Source: Thermomicrobium roseum DSM 5159 | Lineage (GTDB): Bacteria > Chloroflexota > Chloroflexia > Thermomicrobiales > Thermomicrobiaceae | NCBI RefSeq assembly: GCF_000021685.1 | Contig: NC_011959.1 | Location: 1,364,001-1,428,000, forward strand | DNA length: 64,000 bases | Direction of reading: 5' to 3' | Shown: piece after piece, positions 9,116 to 18,463 of the stretch | Position numbering within the stretch: the stretch's first letter is position 1 | How the letters are laid out: each line of letters opens with the position of its first letter | The notes under the pieces: generated by a model | Database searches by the model: none | Told to the model about the DNA's origin: nothing | What the model saw: only the letters and a program-made list of their open reading frames with translations | Translations under genes and position numbers: made by a program

Positions 9116-10068
9116 CCTACCCCAACGCGCGCCGCGCGCAGCGTCCGCCGCACCGCATTCGCGATCGCTCGGCAAAGCAGGGGATGATCGTTCAACATCG
9201 CTGGCCGCTCGAGCACGATTCCCCGGGACAACGCGTACTCCTTGTGTGCGATATCGACGTCGTAGAGCACTTCCACGTGGTCGCAGACGAACCCGATCGG
9301 TACCAGCAAGACTCGCGCAACACCCGCAGCCGCCAACTCGTCGAGCGTCTCCTCGACCGTCGGCCCCAACCACGGTTCCTCGCTCGCTCCCTGACTCTGG
9401 AAAGCGAAACGCCACTCGTATTCTGGGAAGTGCGCCGCGACCAGCCGGACGGAGGTGAGAATCTCCTCCCGGTACGGATCCCCCCAGTCCAGTATCCGCG
9501 TCGGCAAACTATGCGCGGTGAACAGCAAGAGCGTCCGAGATCGCTCCGTCTCGGGGACGGCTCGGAGCGCCGCAGCGATCCGGTCGACCCAAGCGGCGAT
9601 GAACTCCGGCTCGTCCTTCCAGCTCTCGACCGCATGGACAGGAACCGTCGCCTGATGGTCGCGGAGCGCCTCGTCCAGTCGTGCCAGATAAGCACCCACG
9701 CTCATCCGAGAGTAATGAGGCGCCATCACGACCGCGACGAGCCGGTCGACGCCGTCGCGCAGGATCTCTGGAACCACCTCGCGAATGAAGGGATGCCAGT
9801 GTCGCATCGCCACGTAGATGCGGTAGTCAACCCCATCCTCGGTCGCGTACTCCTGCAACGCTCGTTCGATCCCGAGCGCCTCGGCCCGGGTGCGCTCGAG
9901 GATCGGGGAACGACCACCGATCGCCCGGTAACGCTCCGTGAGATCAGCCAAGAGTTCGGGCGAATACGGCCGCCCGTGTCGGACGTCCAGGAGGAAGGCC
10001 GGAAGATCGTCCAAACGATCGGGTCCTCCGTAGGCCATGAGCAAGACAGCGACGCGCTCGCGTGTCAC
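9112..10068 (-). CDS. hemH: Ferrochelatase (proto- or coproporphyrin)
   Basis: Inserts Fe2+ into the porphyrin ring. The 318-aa protein keeps the family landmarks: VLLMAYGGPDRLDDLPAFL at the N terminus, GGRSPI (~52), the TAHSLP motif with the metal-site His (~184) and the acidic C-terminal pocket around FVCDHVEVLYDVD. Small hydrophilic size without a membrane anchor matches the Gram-positive/Chloroflexi type. Pairing with hemY and hemE would suit the coproporphyrin-dependent route, but the final decarboxylase (hemQ/chdC) is not in this window. hemE ends 21 bp upstream. Confidence 0.93.
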   Translation of the reverse strand: MTRERVAVLLMAYGGPDRLDDLPAFLLDVRHGRPYSPELLADLTERYRAIGGRSPILERTRAEALGIERALQEYATEDGVDYRIYVAMRHWHPFIREVVPEILRDGVDRLVAVVMAPHYSRMSVGAYLARLDEALRDHQATVPVHAVESWKDEPEFIAAWVDRIAAALRAVPETERSRTLLLFTAHSLPTRILDWGDPYREEILTSVRLVAAHFPEYEWRFAFQSQGASEEPWLGPTVEETLDELAAAGVARVLLVPIGFVCDHVEVLYDVDIAHKEYALSRGIVLERPAMLNDHPLLCRAIANAVRRTLRAARVGVG

Positions 10069-10089
10069 GGTTTTCCTCCCTTCTCATAC

Positions 10090-11124
10090 TCAGTCTCGGA
10101 CACGGGCGCTGTACTCGTGCACGAACTCGACGAGGATCGCGACCGCATCGGGCGATGTCTCCGGCAGCACGCCGTGCCCGAGGTTGAAAATGTGACCGGG
10201 TCGGCCTGCTGCACGGTCCAAGACATCGCGCGCAGCTTTCCGAAGGTCCTCAGCTGGAGCGAGGAGCCAAGCCGGATCGAGATTCCCTTGGATCGCTCGC
10301 GCGCCGATCGCGTTCCAGGCACGATCGAGCTCGATCCGCCAGTCCACGCCGATGACATCGGCTCCCGTGTCAGCCACCAGATCGAGATAGCCGGCTGTTC
10401 CAGTGCTGAAGACGATGACCGGGACGCCGAGTTCGCGAACCGCTGCAACGATGCGTCGTGTCCACGGAAGCACCGCGTCACGGTAGACAGCCGGTGCCAA
10501 TGCTCCTGCCCAGCTGTCGAAGAGCTGAACGACCTCTGCGCCAGCGCGAACCTGCAGCATGAGATAGCGGATCGTGAGCTCGGTCAAGCGCTCCAGCAAG
10601 CGTTCCCAAGCAGACCGCTCGGTGAGGAGAAATCGTTTCGTCCGCACGTACTGGCGGGAGCTCCCACCCTCGATCAGGTAGCTGGCCAGTGTGAAGGGAG
10701 CCCCCGCGAAACCGATGACTGCCACCCGCTCCGGCAATTCCGCTCGCACGATCCGGATCGCCTCGGCCACCGGCCACAGAGGACTTTCGTCCGGTTCAGG
10801 GAGCCGGTCGACCGCTGCCGGATCGCGGATCGGCGCACCGATGACCGGCCCTTCGCCCTCGGCGAAGCTGAGCGGTACACCGAGCGCGAGCACTGGCAGC
10901 AGGATATCGGCAAAGATGATCGCTGCGTCGAGAGGATAACGGCGGAGCGGCTGGAGTGTCACTTCGGCGGCGAGTTCCGGTTGGCGACAGAGTTCCAAGA
11001 GGCTGTAACGCTCGCGCAAGGCACGGTATTCCGGAAGATACCGCCCAGCTTGCCGCATCAACCACACGGGAGTCATGTCGACCGTTTTTCGACGGCACGC
11101 CCGCAGCAGGGGTGAATTTACCAT
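10090..11124 (-). CDS. hemE: Uroporphyrinogen III decarboxylase
   Basis: Converts uroporphyrinogen III to coproporphyrinogen III by removing four carboxyl groups. The 344-aa protein starts with the family signature TPVWLMRQAGRYLPEYR (residues ~18-34); the substrate-binding Arg and the catalytic Asp region (IIFADIL) are visible. The second signature, VIGFAGAPFTLASYLIEGG, also matches. The ATG at 11124 matches the normal N terminus; in-frame ATGs at 11178 and 11166 would add 14-18 residues and have no better ribosome binding site. First gene of the heme operon, divergent from the globin sensor. Confidence 0.95.
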   Translation of the reverse strand: MVNSPLLRACRRKTVDMTPVWLMRQAGRYLPEYRALRERYSLLELCRQPELAAEVTLQPLRRYPLDAAIIFADILLPVLALGVPLSFAEGEGPVIGAPIRDPAAVDRLPEPDESPLWPVAEAIRIVRAELPERVAVIGFAGAPFTLASYLIEGGSSRQYVRTKRFLLTERSAWERLLERLTELTIRYLMLQVRAGAEVVQLFDSWAGALAPAVYRDAVLPWTRRIVAAVRELGVPVIVFSTGTAGYLDLVADTGADVIGVDWRIELDRAWNAIGARAIQGNLDPAWLLAPAEDLRKAARDVLDRAAGRPGHIFNLGHGVLPETSPDAVAILVEFVHEYSARVRD

Positions 11125-11351
11125 TGCGTCATCCGATCGATGATCTCCTTCTGCCTCTTTGGCCATCGAGATGGGCATGGTGACCCATCCGCTTCGTTCC
11201 GAGTCTACCACTGTGCGCACCAGTGCAAGTTCCCTCCTTTTTGCAAATTCACCCGATCAGTACCTTCAGTGCCTCACATAGGAGAGATTGGCTACGCACC
11301 GGCCATCGCCGGGTTCCGAGTCTTTCCCATCGAAGAAAGGAGGGAATGCCC

Positions 11352-13199
11352 GTGAACGAAGGGCCACACCAGGATTTTCGCGACCGTTGGACCGCCGGCG
11401 GAGCCGCGCTGGCAGAGGCACTCCGGCTGACGAACGAGAACCTCGCATACCGCCGCCAGTTCATTGGCTTGACGCCAGCTGATCGCGCTGTCTTGGCCAA
11501 ACTCGCTCCCTGGGCGGAGCGTGTGGCGGGCCGCATCGCCCGCCGCTTCTACGACCACCAGTTCACCTTTCCCGAAACGCGCCGCTTCTTCGAGCAGTAC
11601 GCCAACCGGCGCGGGATACCACTCGAACAGGTCAGGCAGCGCCTCGAGCAAACCCAAGCCGCTTATTTTCGCTCCATCTTCGAGGAGGCAGCGCGCGGTG
11701 GAGACTTCGGTCTGTCCTACTACACGATGCGGTTACGCATCGGTGCCTTGCACAACCAGATCGACCTTCCTCTCAAGTGGTACATCGGAAGCTACGCTCT
11801 CTACACGGACCTCGTTCGAGACGAACTCCGCCGTGCCTTCCGGCTTCGTCCGCGCTTGCGTGCCCAGGCGGAACGCGCCATCCTCACTGTCTTCAACTAC
11901 GATCTCCAGGCAGTGATCGATGCGTTCTTCCTCGATTACCTCCGTTCGATCGGCCTCGATCTCGGGAGTATCCCGGTCCGCGATGCCCGCGAGGACCTCA
12001 CTGACCAACATGGCGAACTGCGGCGGCGCCTCACGGAAGCCGTCACCACCCTCACCGGAAGCTGCCAGCAGTCTTCGACGCTCAGCCACGCCCTGGCGCG
12101 AACGAGCAGCGACCTGGAGCGGATCGCCCAGGCGATCGCGGCGGCGAGCCGGGAACTCGCTGCCACCATGGCGCACGATCAGCATTTGGTCGACCAGGTC
12201 GCCACGGCCCACACCCAAATCGATCAAGCCGCCACTGGCATCGCCCGCGGTGCCGGTCAGCAGGACACCACGATTCGGCAGCTGCACAGCGCAGCCCGCG
12301 AACTCGCGCAACGGATCGAGGCCATCGTCGAGCGAGCTGGTCAGGGAGCGACGAGTGGACGCGAGGCACTGACAGCCGCCGAGCAAGGTGGACAGGTCAT
12401 CACGGTCACGCTCGGCGAACTTCGTGTCCTGGCGGACGGGATGCGCGAGCTTGCCGAACAGGTCGAACAACTGACCAACCTGGCCAGCCAGGTCGGTCAG
12501 ATGGGCCGCGCGATCGAAGAGATCGCCGAACAGACCAATCTCCTGGCTCTCAACGCGGCGATCGAAGCTGCCCGAGCCGGGGAAGCCGGCAAAGGATTCG
12601 CGGTCGTCGCCGAGGAGGTCCGCAAGCTGGCCGAGCGGTCGAAGCAGGCCACTAGCGAGATCCTGGAACTGGTCGGCACTATTACCGAGTCGATCAGCAA
12701 AGCCGCTGCCTCAGCCCGCCAAAGCGCCCAACGTGCCGAGCAGAGCTCGGAACTGGCAGGGAACGCCGAGCGAGCTGCCCAGGAAATCGTGGAACGAGCT
12801 CGCGCCCTCGTCGACAGTATCGTCGCCATCGATCGCGAAGGCCAACTCGTGCGCCGATCGACCGAACAGGTGAGCACCCTCCTGGAAACGGTCAACGCAG
12901 TAACCCGAGAGCACGCTGCAGCCGCTGAACAACTTCAGGCGACCATGCATGCGGTCCACCGTCAGTGGCAAGAACTGGAAGCGCATCTGCGCGCCAGCCT
13001 CACGCAGGCCGAACGAGTGGCGAACGAGAGCGATGCGCTCGAGGATATCGCGAGCGAAACCGCACGGCTGGCACGGCTCATCGAAGAGCAAGCAGCAGCA
13101 CTCGGGAGTTCCGCTCGCGCCTTCGCTGTCGCCAGTGACACCGAGCTCGTCGCGTTTTCGAACGGGAAACTAAAGGAGCAGTTCTCGATCGCCGAGTGA
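11352..13199 (+). CDS. Globin-coupled chemotaxis signal transducer (HemAT-like), soluble
   Basis: Probable oxygen or redox-gas sensor. The N-terminal ~190 residues form a sensor-globin domain with a candidate proximal His at ~134 ([18 protein letters not shown]), followed by a helical linker and a C-terminal methyl-accepting signalling domain whose hairpin tip reads [16 protein letters not shown]. There are no membrane segments, so it is cytoplasmic like HemAT. The GTG at 11352 has AGGAGG with an ideal 8-base spacer; the ATG at 11346 has only 2 bases. No che genes adjoin. The 615-aa protein lies divergent from the heme operon, which could supply its cofactor. Confidence 0.88.
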   Translation: MNEGPHQDFRDRWTAGGAALAEALRLTNENLAYRRQFIGLTPADRAVLAKLAPWAERVAGRIARRFYDHQFTFPETRRFFEQYANRRGIPLEQVRQRLEQTQAAYFRSIFEEAARGGDFGLSYYTMRLRIGALHNQIDLPLKWYIGSYALYTDLVRDELRRAFRLRPRLRAQAERAILTVFNYDLQAVIDAFFLDYLRSIGLDLGSIPVRDAREDLTDQHGELRRRLTEAVTTLTGSCQQSSTLSHALARTSSDLERIAQAIAAASRELAATMAHDQHLVDQVATAHTQIDQAATGIARGAGQQDTTIRQLHSAARELAQRIEAIVERAGQGATSGREALTAAEQGGQVITVTLGELRVLADGMRELAEQVEQLTNLASQVGQMGRAIEEIAEQTNLLALNAAIEAARAGEAGKGFAVVAEEVRKLAERSKQATSEILELVGTITESISKAAASARQSAQRAEQSSELAGNAERAAQEIVERARALVDSIVAIDREGQLVRRSTEQVSTLLETVNAVTREHAAAAEQLQATMHAVHRQWQELEAHLRASLTQAERVANESDALEDIASETARLARLIEEQAAALGSSARAFAVASDTELVAFSNGKLKEQFSIAE

Positions 13200-13280
13200 C
13201 CCTCCGACGGGAACCTCCTGCCGAGTGGTACCGTCCTGTATTCAGGAAACCGCGAATGTTCTCGGCAGGAGGTGCTCGTC

Positions 13281-14225
13281 ATGTCTCGTCGGACCAACCG
13301 TGCGCAACGCGAGAGGCACGGCCCACATCTCTCTTCACTCGTCGCGTTGGTATTGGTCAACCTCATCGGCTTGGCCTGCGCAGTCAGCCCGGCTGGCACC
13401 CCACCGACCCCGACCCCGATCGCACACCCGAGCGAGCACGATGCACTGGTCCTGCGTATCGAGACGAGCGGAGGGCTCCTTCCGCCCTTCGTCCTGGTCA
13501 CCGAGTTACCCGAGCTTTCCGTCTATGGCGATGGAACGGTCATCGTGCTCGGACCGCAGATCTTGATCTATCCACCCCCGGCACTTCCCAACCTCCTCCA
13601 GAGCCGGATCACTGAGGACGGTCTGCAGTTGCTGCTCCGGGAAGCCGCCGCTGCCGGTCTCCTCGACGGCGATGCCGATTACCCCCTCCCCGGTGTGTAC
13701 GATGCCCCGACGACCTTCTTTACGGTCCACGCTGGTGGCAAGCGGACACGCGTCTCCGTTTACGCCCTGGGACTCGAGGATCCGAGCGATCCGCGCCTGA
13801 CTGCTGAGCAGCGGGAAGCACGCCAAAAGCTCGCCGCTTTCGCCGCCAAGGCGCGCGACCTCACGAGCTGGCTACCGGCAGACGCGATCATCGAGCGCGA
13901 CATGCCCTACGTCATTACTCGCCTGCAGGTCGTCGTTGTCCCAGCCGACGCTCCTCAAGCACCGCAGTCTCCCGAGAACATCCCCGTGAGCAGCCGCCCA
14001 TGGTCGCTCCCAACGCCGCTGTCCCAGATCGGCGAGCCTGCACCGTGGGTGGGGCCGACCGCACGCTGCGCAGTCATCACGAGTCGCAAGGAGTTACCGC
14101 GTCTCTTGGAAGAGCTCGCTACCGCGAACACATTGACGCGTTGGGAGAGCGGCCAGCAGGAGTTCGTCCTGCTCGTCCGCCCTCTTCTCCCGGACGAGAC
14201 CGGATGCCAACCGCGTCGCTGGTAG
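13281..14225 (+). CDS. Putative lipoprotein of unknown function
   Basis: I do not recognise a family. The 314-aa product has a basic N terminus, a hydrophobic stretch and a lipobox LIGLAC with Cys at about residue 34, then a Pro/Thr linker (TPPTPTPIAHP), so it is predicted to be membrane-anchored outside the cell. The mature part is rich in beta-type segments and ends with two conserved-looking Cys (RCAVIT and ETGCQP) that could form a disulfide. The ATG at 13281 is preceded by GGCAGGAGG with 8-base spacing. It stands alone, downstream of the chemotaxis sensor and convergent with the aromatic operon. Confidence 0.72.
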   Translation: MSRRTNRAQRERHGPHLSSLVALVLVNLIGLACAVSPAGTPPTPTPIAHPSEHDALVLRIETSGGLLPPFVLVTELPELSVYGDGTVIVLGPQILIYPPPALPNLLQSRITEDGLQLLLREAAAAGLLDGDADYPLPGVYDAPTTFFTVHAGGKRTRVSVYALGLEDPSDPRLTAEQREARQKLAAFAAKARDLTSWLPADAIIERDMPYVITRLQVVVVPADAPQAPQSPENIPVSSRPWSLPTPLSQIGEPAPWVGPTARCAVITSRKELPRLLEELATANTLTRWESGQQEFVLLVRPLLPDETGCQPRRW

Positions 14226-14233
14226 CGTCTCGC

Positions 14234-15034
14234 TCACACGAAGCGAACCGTCAGCGGTGGCTGACCATGCAGCTCGACGACGAACAGATCGCCACGGGCC
14301 GCCGGAAGAGCTCGGGCGAGTGAGCCCGAGAGCACGATATCCCCCGGCTCCAGCGCGATGCCGAATTCGGCGAGCTTGTTGGCCAACCACGCCACGCAGC
14401 GAGCCGGATGACCTAACGCAGCTGCCCCGATTCCCTCGGTCGCGACCTCGCCGTTCTTGTGGATGATCATTCCTACCGTCCGCAGATCCTCGCGGGCGAG
14501 TGCGCGGCTCCAGGGACCGACGGTAAAAGCACCGAACGAGGCATCGTCAGCGATGGTATCGGCCAGTTTGATGCGCCAGGCCTCGATGCGGCTATCGACG
14601 ATTTCCACCGACAGCGCGACCGCCTCGGTCGCAGCGAGCACTTGCTGCAGCGTGACACCGGGTCCCTCCAAGCGGCGACCGATCAGGAAGGCGATCTCCC
14701 CCTCCAGGCGTGGCTGAATGAGGATCTCGGTCGGAATCTCGGCTCGTCCACCGCAAGCCGGGAAAAAGCGCGAGGCCCAGAGGCTCCCGTAGTCCGGCTC
14801 GCGGACTCCCAACTGTTCTTGCATTGCCCGGCTGGTCAACCCGATCTTGCGACCGATGACGCGCTCACCCTGAGCGATCCGCAACTCGGTCCAGCGCGTC
14901 TGGATGGCATACGCCTGTTCCGGCGTCAGGGGACCGAGTGTCTCGGTGAGTGGGGGAATCGGCTGCTTCGTCGTCAAGGCACGCTCGAGCTGGCGCGCCA
15001 CCGTCTCGCTCTCCACCACCATCTGATCCGCCAT
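14234..15034 (-). CDS. 2-oxopent-4-enoate hydratase (meta-cleavage pathway)
   Basis: Hydrates 2-hydroxypenta-2,4-dienoate to 4-hydroxy-2-oxovalerate. The 266-aa protein belongs to the DmpE/MhpD branch of the fumarylacetoacetate-hydrolase-like superfamily: GRKIGLTSRAMQ near residue 64 and the metal-binding region PRLEGEIAFLIG (~110) with its acidic residues. The frame is open further upstream, but the chosen ATG at 15034 is one base after the preceding stop codon. Last gene of the catabolic operon. Its paralogue, the decarboxylase, is immediately upstream; DmpE and DmpH normally form a complex. The hydratase/decarboxylase assignment between the two rests on best resemblance. Confidence 0.83.
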   Translation of the reverse strand: MADQMVVESETVARQLERALTTKQPIPPLTETLGPLTPEQAYAIQTRWTELRIAQGERVIGRKIGLTSRAMQEQLGVREPDYGSLWASRFFPACGGRAEIPTEILIQPRLEGEIAFLIGRRLEGPGVTLQQVLAATEAVALSVEIVDSRIEAWRIKLADTIADDASFGAFTVGPWSRALAREDLRTVGMIIHKNGEVATEGIGAAALGHPARCVAWLANKLAEFGIALEPGDIVLSGSLARALPAARGDLFVVELHGQPPLTVRFV

Positions 15035-15035
15035 G

Positions 15036-15764
15036 TCACGCCTCCAGTCGAGCCAGCAGGACCGCTCCACCCGGGCCGCGCAACTCGAGCACCCCAGGTC
15101 TCGCCGGCACCGCCGCCGCTGGCGATCCCAGGTAGAGAACGTGACCCGGCTCGAGACCACCGACTGCCGCCGCCAGCCACGCGACATGCTCGGTCACCGG
15201 CCCGAGCGCAGCGATCGAGCCGGCAGCGACCAGTTCGCCATCCAGGTAAAGGGAGAGTTCACCCTCGACCGGCCAGGGCAGCGCCTGCTCACCGAGAAAG
15301 AACGCTCCCCCGGAGGCATTGTCCGCCACCACGTCCGGGGCGCTGAACCGATATCCTTCCCAGACGCTGTCGAGGAGATCGATGCCCAGAAAGGCCGCCC
15401 CGATGGCCAGCGCAATCGCACCGGGCGGCGCCCCCGGATGGACCGGATCACGCAAGACGACCGCGATCTCAGGTTCGATGCGCGGTTGGACGAACTCGCT
15501 CAGGGAGAGCACCTGCTCACGCAGCATGGTCCGGCTGATCCGACCATAGATCGGGCTGCTCAGCCCCATCTGACGCTGCTTCGCCGGGCTCACCAACCCC
15601 AGCTTGTACCCCACGAGGGGCTGGTCGGCGAGGGAAGCGGCTTGCACACGATACGCGCCCGCCAGGTCGACCCCGAGTTTTTCCGCGAGCGGCGAGAGAG
15701 GCTGGCGTCGCTCTCGTGCCTCGCGGATCGCTTCCAGGAGTTTTTTCTCCGGCTCGCTCAGCAT
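15036..15764 (-). CDS. 4-oxalocrotonate decarboxylase (meta-cleavage pathway)
   Basis: Decarboxylates 2-oxo-3-hexenedioate to 2-hydroxypenta-2,4-dienoate, working with the hydratase. The 242-aa protein shows GYKLGLVSPAKQRQMGLSSP (~52) and PRIEPEIAVVLRD (~95), where the Glu residues bind Mg2+. Start ATG at 15764 fits a compact N terminus; upstream in-frame codons overlap the tautomerase. Homologous to the next gene (same fold, ~30% visually alignable), as is usual for DmpH and DmpE. Confidence 0.8.
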   Translation of the reverse strand: MLSEPEKKLLEAIREARERRQPLSPLAEKLGVDLAGAYRVQAASLADQPLVGYKLGLVSPAKQRQMGLSSPIYGRISRTMLREQVLSLSEFVQPRIEPEIAVVLRDPVHPGAPPGAIALAIGAAFLGIDLLDSVWEGYRFSAPDVVADNASGGAFFLGEQALPWPVEGELSLYLDGELVAAGSIAALGPVTEHVAWLAAAVGGLEPGHVLYLGSPAAAVPARPGVLELRGPGGAVLLARLEA

Positions 15765-15780
15765 CGCTCGACACTCCCCC

Positions 15781-15996
15781 TCAGTCTCCTGGCTGCGACG
15801 AGGCAGCACGGTCTCGCTCCGCCATCGTCATTGTCCCGATGCCCCACTCATCGCGCCCGACTTCGTAGATGACGGTCCGAATTTCCTCCACCGGAAAACC
15901 CAGGTGACGCCCAGCTGCTTCGGCAAGTCGACGAATCAACTCGGCCTTCTGTTCCGGCGTGCGCCCTTCGACCATCGTCACCTTCAGGACCAGCAT
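15781..15996 (-). CDS. 4-oxalocrotonate tautomerase-like protein lacking the N-terminal Pro
   Basis: Small (71 aa) member of the tautomerase superfamily. The pathway role would be to isomerise 2-hydroxymuconate. It aligns well with 4-OT through VTMVEGRTPEQKAELIRRL, PVEEIRTVIYEV and EWGIGT. However, residue 2 is Leu (Met-Leu-Val-Leu), whereas catalysis in the family depends on a free N-terminal Pro. The start is firm: AAGGAG lies 7 bases before the ATG. It therefore either uses a different mechanism, acts as a partner subunit or is inactive. It sits in the expected place between hydrolase and decarboxylase. Confidence 0.85.
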   Translation of the reverse strand: MLVLKVTMVEGRTPEQKAELIRRLAEAAGRHLGFPVEEIRTVIYEVGRDEWGIGTMTMAERDRAASSQPGD

Positions 15997-16009
15997 CGTG
16001 TTCTCCTTC

Positions 16010-16855
16010 TTAGAGCTTGCCGCGCAGAAACGCACGGACCAACTCGTTGAAGCTCTCGCGTTTCTCGATCTGTACCCAGTGGCTGCACTGCCCGAAGACA
16101 TGCAGTTGCACCCGCGGCGACCGCGGGAGGAGCCAGAGGCTCGTTTCCAATGGCACGACCACGTCGTCGCGTCCGTGCACGAGCAGGATGGGTCGATCCA
16201 GCTCGCGATAGACCTCTTCGGGAAGGACGAGGGCATCCAGATGCTGCTGGCGCGGTGCGGGGAACATCGCCTCGTAACTCCGGCGCACCACTGGATCGAG
16301 TGCCGCCGCCAGGCGGTCGCGCGCGATCGCCTCCAGGTCACCACCGACCGTCGCGGGATCGTAGACGAACCAGCGGATGATCTGGGCCAGGCGCTCCGCC
16401 GTCGGTTCCTCGTAAAAACCCCAGGCGACGTCCAGCTGTTCCGTCATCCGGTGCGGGGCTCCGACCGTTCCCATGAGCACGACACGCTGGAAACGGTCGC
16501 GGTGCCGATAGAGGAGATGCAGCGCGATCGCCCCGCCCATCGAGTTACCGACCAGATGCGCCCGCGCGATCCCGAGATGCTCCATGAGCGCGATGACCTG
16601 CTCGACCCAGAGCTCCATCCAGGCCCGCGCGCCGATCGGTGGCGGATCAGGGTGCCCGCTCCGGGCAAACCCCCAGAGATCCGGAGCGATGCAATCGAAG
16701 TCGCTGGCCAGTGCAGGAAGGGCAAAGCGCCAGTTCGCCCAGGCTGTCACTCCCGGGCCAGAGCCGTGGAGGAAGATCACCGGGTCTCCACTTCCTGCCC
16801 GATGAAAATGGGTGGGCAATCGTCCCGCGTGCACGACCGACTTGGCGATCGTCAC
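16010..16855 (-). CDS. Alpha/beta hydrolase, 2-hydroxymuconate-semialdehyde hydrolase type
   Basis: Likely hydrolyses the ring-cleavage product (2-hydroxymuconate semialdehyde or a methylated form) to 2-hydroxypentadienoate, like DmpD/XylF. The 281-aa protein has the oxyanion motif HGSGPGVTAWANW, the nucleophile elbow GNSMGG (Ser ~103), the acid in VHGRDDVVVP and the catalytic His in GQCSHWVQ. I chose the GTG at 16855, which follows GGGAG by 7 bases; an ATG at 16897 would overlap the upstream gene. This is the hydrolytic branch and does not need a semialdehyde dehydrogenase. Confidence 0.86.
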   Translation of the reverse strand: MTIAKSVVHAGRLPTHFHRAGSGDPVIFLHGSGPGVTAWANWRFALPALASDFDCIAPDLWGFARSGHPDPPPIGARAWMELWVEQVIALMEHLGIARAHLVGNSMGGAIALHLLYRHRDRFQRVVLMGTVGAPHRMTEQLDVAWGFYEEPTAERLAQIIRWFVYDPATVGGDLEAIARDRLAAALDPVVRRSYEAMFPAPRQQHLDALVLPEEVYRELDRPILLVHGRDDVVVPLETSLWLLPRSPRVQLHVFGQCSHWVQIEKRESFNELVRAFLRGKL

Positions 16856-16884
16856 GTCCCCTCTCCCTTCCACAGCCGCGCGGT

Positions 16885-17433
16885 TCACCACCACCACATG
16901 CTGGTATCGTGCAGCTGAACCTCCAGGCAGCGGAAGTCACCACCGAAGAAAACGAGCGGCTCGCGCTCCCAATAGTCCAGCCAGCGCACGCGTCCCAACA
17001 CCAGCGTGTGGTCCCCCGCCGGCACCCGCTCCCACACGTCGCAAACCACCTGCGCGACTGCCCCCTCCAGGAGCGGTACTCCCTCCCGCCAGGCGAAGAC
17101 CGGTTCGTACCCAGCTTGCGGCTTACCGGCAAAATGCCGCGCCGCCCGCTCCTGGTCGCGGGCGAGCACGCTCACACCATAGCGGGTGGCTTCGAGCAAA
17201 TAAGCGTGCATCCGTGCCCGCCGATCGACCGAAACCAGGACGAGCGGCGGATCGAGCGAGACGGACAGAAAGGCATTGGCCGTCATCCCGTGTGCTCCTT
17301 CCGGGCGCGCCACGGTAATGACCGTCACCCCCGTCGCGAACCGACCCATCGTCCGCCGGAAGTGCCGGGGATCGATCATCGGGGCTGGTTCGTCAATCAG
17401 CTGATCGCTCGGCTGCGGCTGGTTCGCGTGCAT
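16885..17433 (-). CDS. NAD(P)H:flavin oxidoreductase, reductase component for the monooxygenase
   Basis: Supplies reduced flavin to a two-component monooxygenase. The 182-aa protein is of the HpaC/PheA2-type flavin reductase family: [19 protein letters not shown] and [21 protein letters not shown] are diagnostic for the FMN-binding split barrel. AAGGAG precedes the ATG at 17433 by 6 bases, and the start lies 41 bases inside the aldolase gene. Its probable partner, the HpaB-like oxygenase, lies on the opposite strand at 20359-21894, an unusual separation. The tail ends in three Trp. Confidence 0.87.
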   Translation of the reverse strand: MHANQPQPSDQLIDEPAPMIDPRHFRRTMGRFATGVTVITVARPEGAHGMTANAFLSVSLDPPLVLVSVDRRARMHAYLLEATRYGVSVLARDQERAARHFAGKPQAGYEPVFAWREGVPLLEGAVAQVVCDVWERVPAGDHTLVLGRVRWLDYWEREPLVFFGGDFRCLEVQLHDTSMWWW

Positions 17434-18463
17434 CGCCCGCTCCTTCGGCTGCGCGCTTGCGGCGCAGGATATCGAGCGCCACATCCAGGATCCAGTCCTC
17501 CTGCCCCGCCACCGCCTGGCGCCGACCGAGTTCGACCAGGATTTCGCGCGGATCGAGCCCGAACTCAGCTGCGATATGGCGAGCGTGGAGAAGGAACGTC
17601 GAATAGACCCCAGCATAGCCGATCGTGATCGCGTCCCGATCCGGGATCGGCTGGTACGGCATGATCGGGGCCACGATGTACTCGGCAGCATCCATCAACT
17701 TGAAGACATCGAGCCCCGGATTGATCCCCAACTTGTCGAGCACGGCCGCGATGAGCTCGGTGGGTGCGTTGCCGGCACCCGCACCCAGCCCACGCAAACA
17801 GCCATCCACCTGATCGGCTCCCTCCTCGATGGCCGCCAGTGTATTCCCGATCGCCAACCCGAGGTTGTTGTGCGCATGGAACCCGACCTGAATGGAGAGT
17901 CGCTCCTTGAGCGCAGCGACCCGGCGCCGGACATCGTCCGGCAACATCGCGCCGGCGGAGTCGACGATGTAGACGCAGTCGGCACCGTACGACTCCATCA
18001 ATGCTGCCTGCTCGGCCAGGAACTCCGGTGGGCGCATGTGGGCCATCATGAGGAAGCCGACCGTTTCCAGGCCCATCTCTTTGGCCATCCCGAAGTGCTG
18101 CTCGGAAATATCGGCCTCGGTGCACTGCGTCGCGATGCGGACGACCTTGATGCCCCGCTCGATCGCCGCCGAGAGCTCCCTGCGCGTGCCGATTCCGGGG
18201 AGCAAGAGAGCCGCGATCTTGGCTCGCTTGGCCGTCTTCGCCGCTTCTTCGATCAGCTCGAGTTCGCTCGTCGCCGAAAAGCCGTACTGGATAGAGCTAC
18301 CCGCTAGTCCGTCCCCATGGGTGACTTCGATGACCGGCACGCCAGCCTCGTCGAGCGCAGCCACGATGGCCCGCACTTGCTCCCGCGTGAACTGGTGCCG
18401 CATGGCATGGGAACCGTCCCGCAGCGTCGTGTCGGTCACGCGCGGTGGCGTGAGCGTCTTCAT
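17393..18463 (-). CDS. 4-hydroxy-2-oxovalerate aldolase
   Basis: Splits 4-hydroxy-2-oxovalerate into pyruvate and acetaldehyde; the latter is channelled to the acylating dehydrogenase. The 356-aa product has the DmpG/BphI signatures: [16 protein letters not shown] at the N terminus (metal-binding Asp, catalytic Arg) and [14 protein letters not shown] (~194, metal-binding His pair), plus the C-terminal communication domain. Its ATG overlaps the dehydrogenase stop by 4 bases, consistent with a coupled DmpFG complex. Confidence 0.94.
   Translation of the reverse strand: MKTLTPPRVTDTTLRDGSHAMRHQFTREQVRAIVAALDEAGVPVIEVTHGDGLAGSSIQYGFSATSELELIEEAAKTAKRAKIAALLLPGIGTRRELSAAIERGIKVVRIATQCTEADISEQHFGMAKEMGLETVGFLMMAHMRPPEFLAEQAALMESYGADCVYIVDSAGAMLPDDVRRRVAALKERLSIQVGFHAHNNLGLAIGNTLAAIEEGADQVDGCLRGLGAGAGNAPTELIAAVLDKLGINPGLDVFKLMDAAEYIVAPIMPYQPIPDRDAITIGYAGVYSTFLLHARHIAAEFGLDPREILVELGRRQAVAGQEDWILDVALDILRRKRAAEGAGDAREPAAAERSAD

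Noticed and set aside
11266..13501. Several minus-strand frames opposite the globin sensor
   Set aside because: They overlap a full-length gene with intact domains and lack ribosome binding sites.
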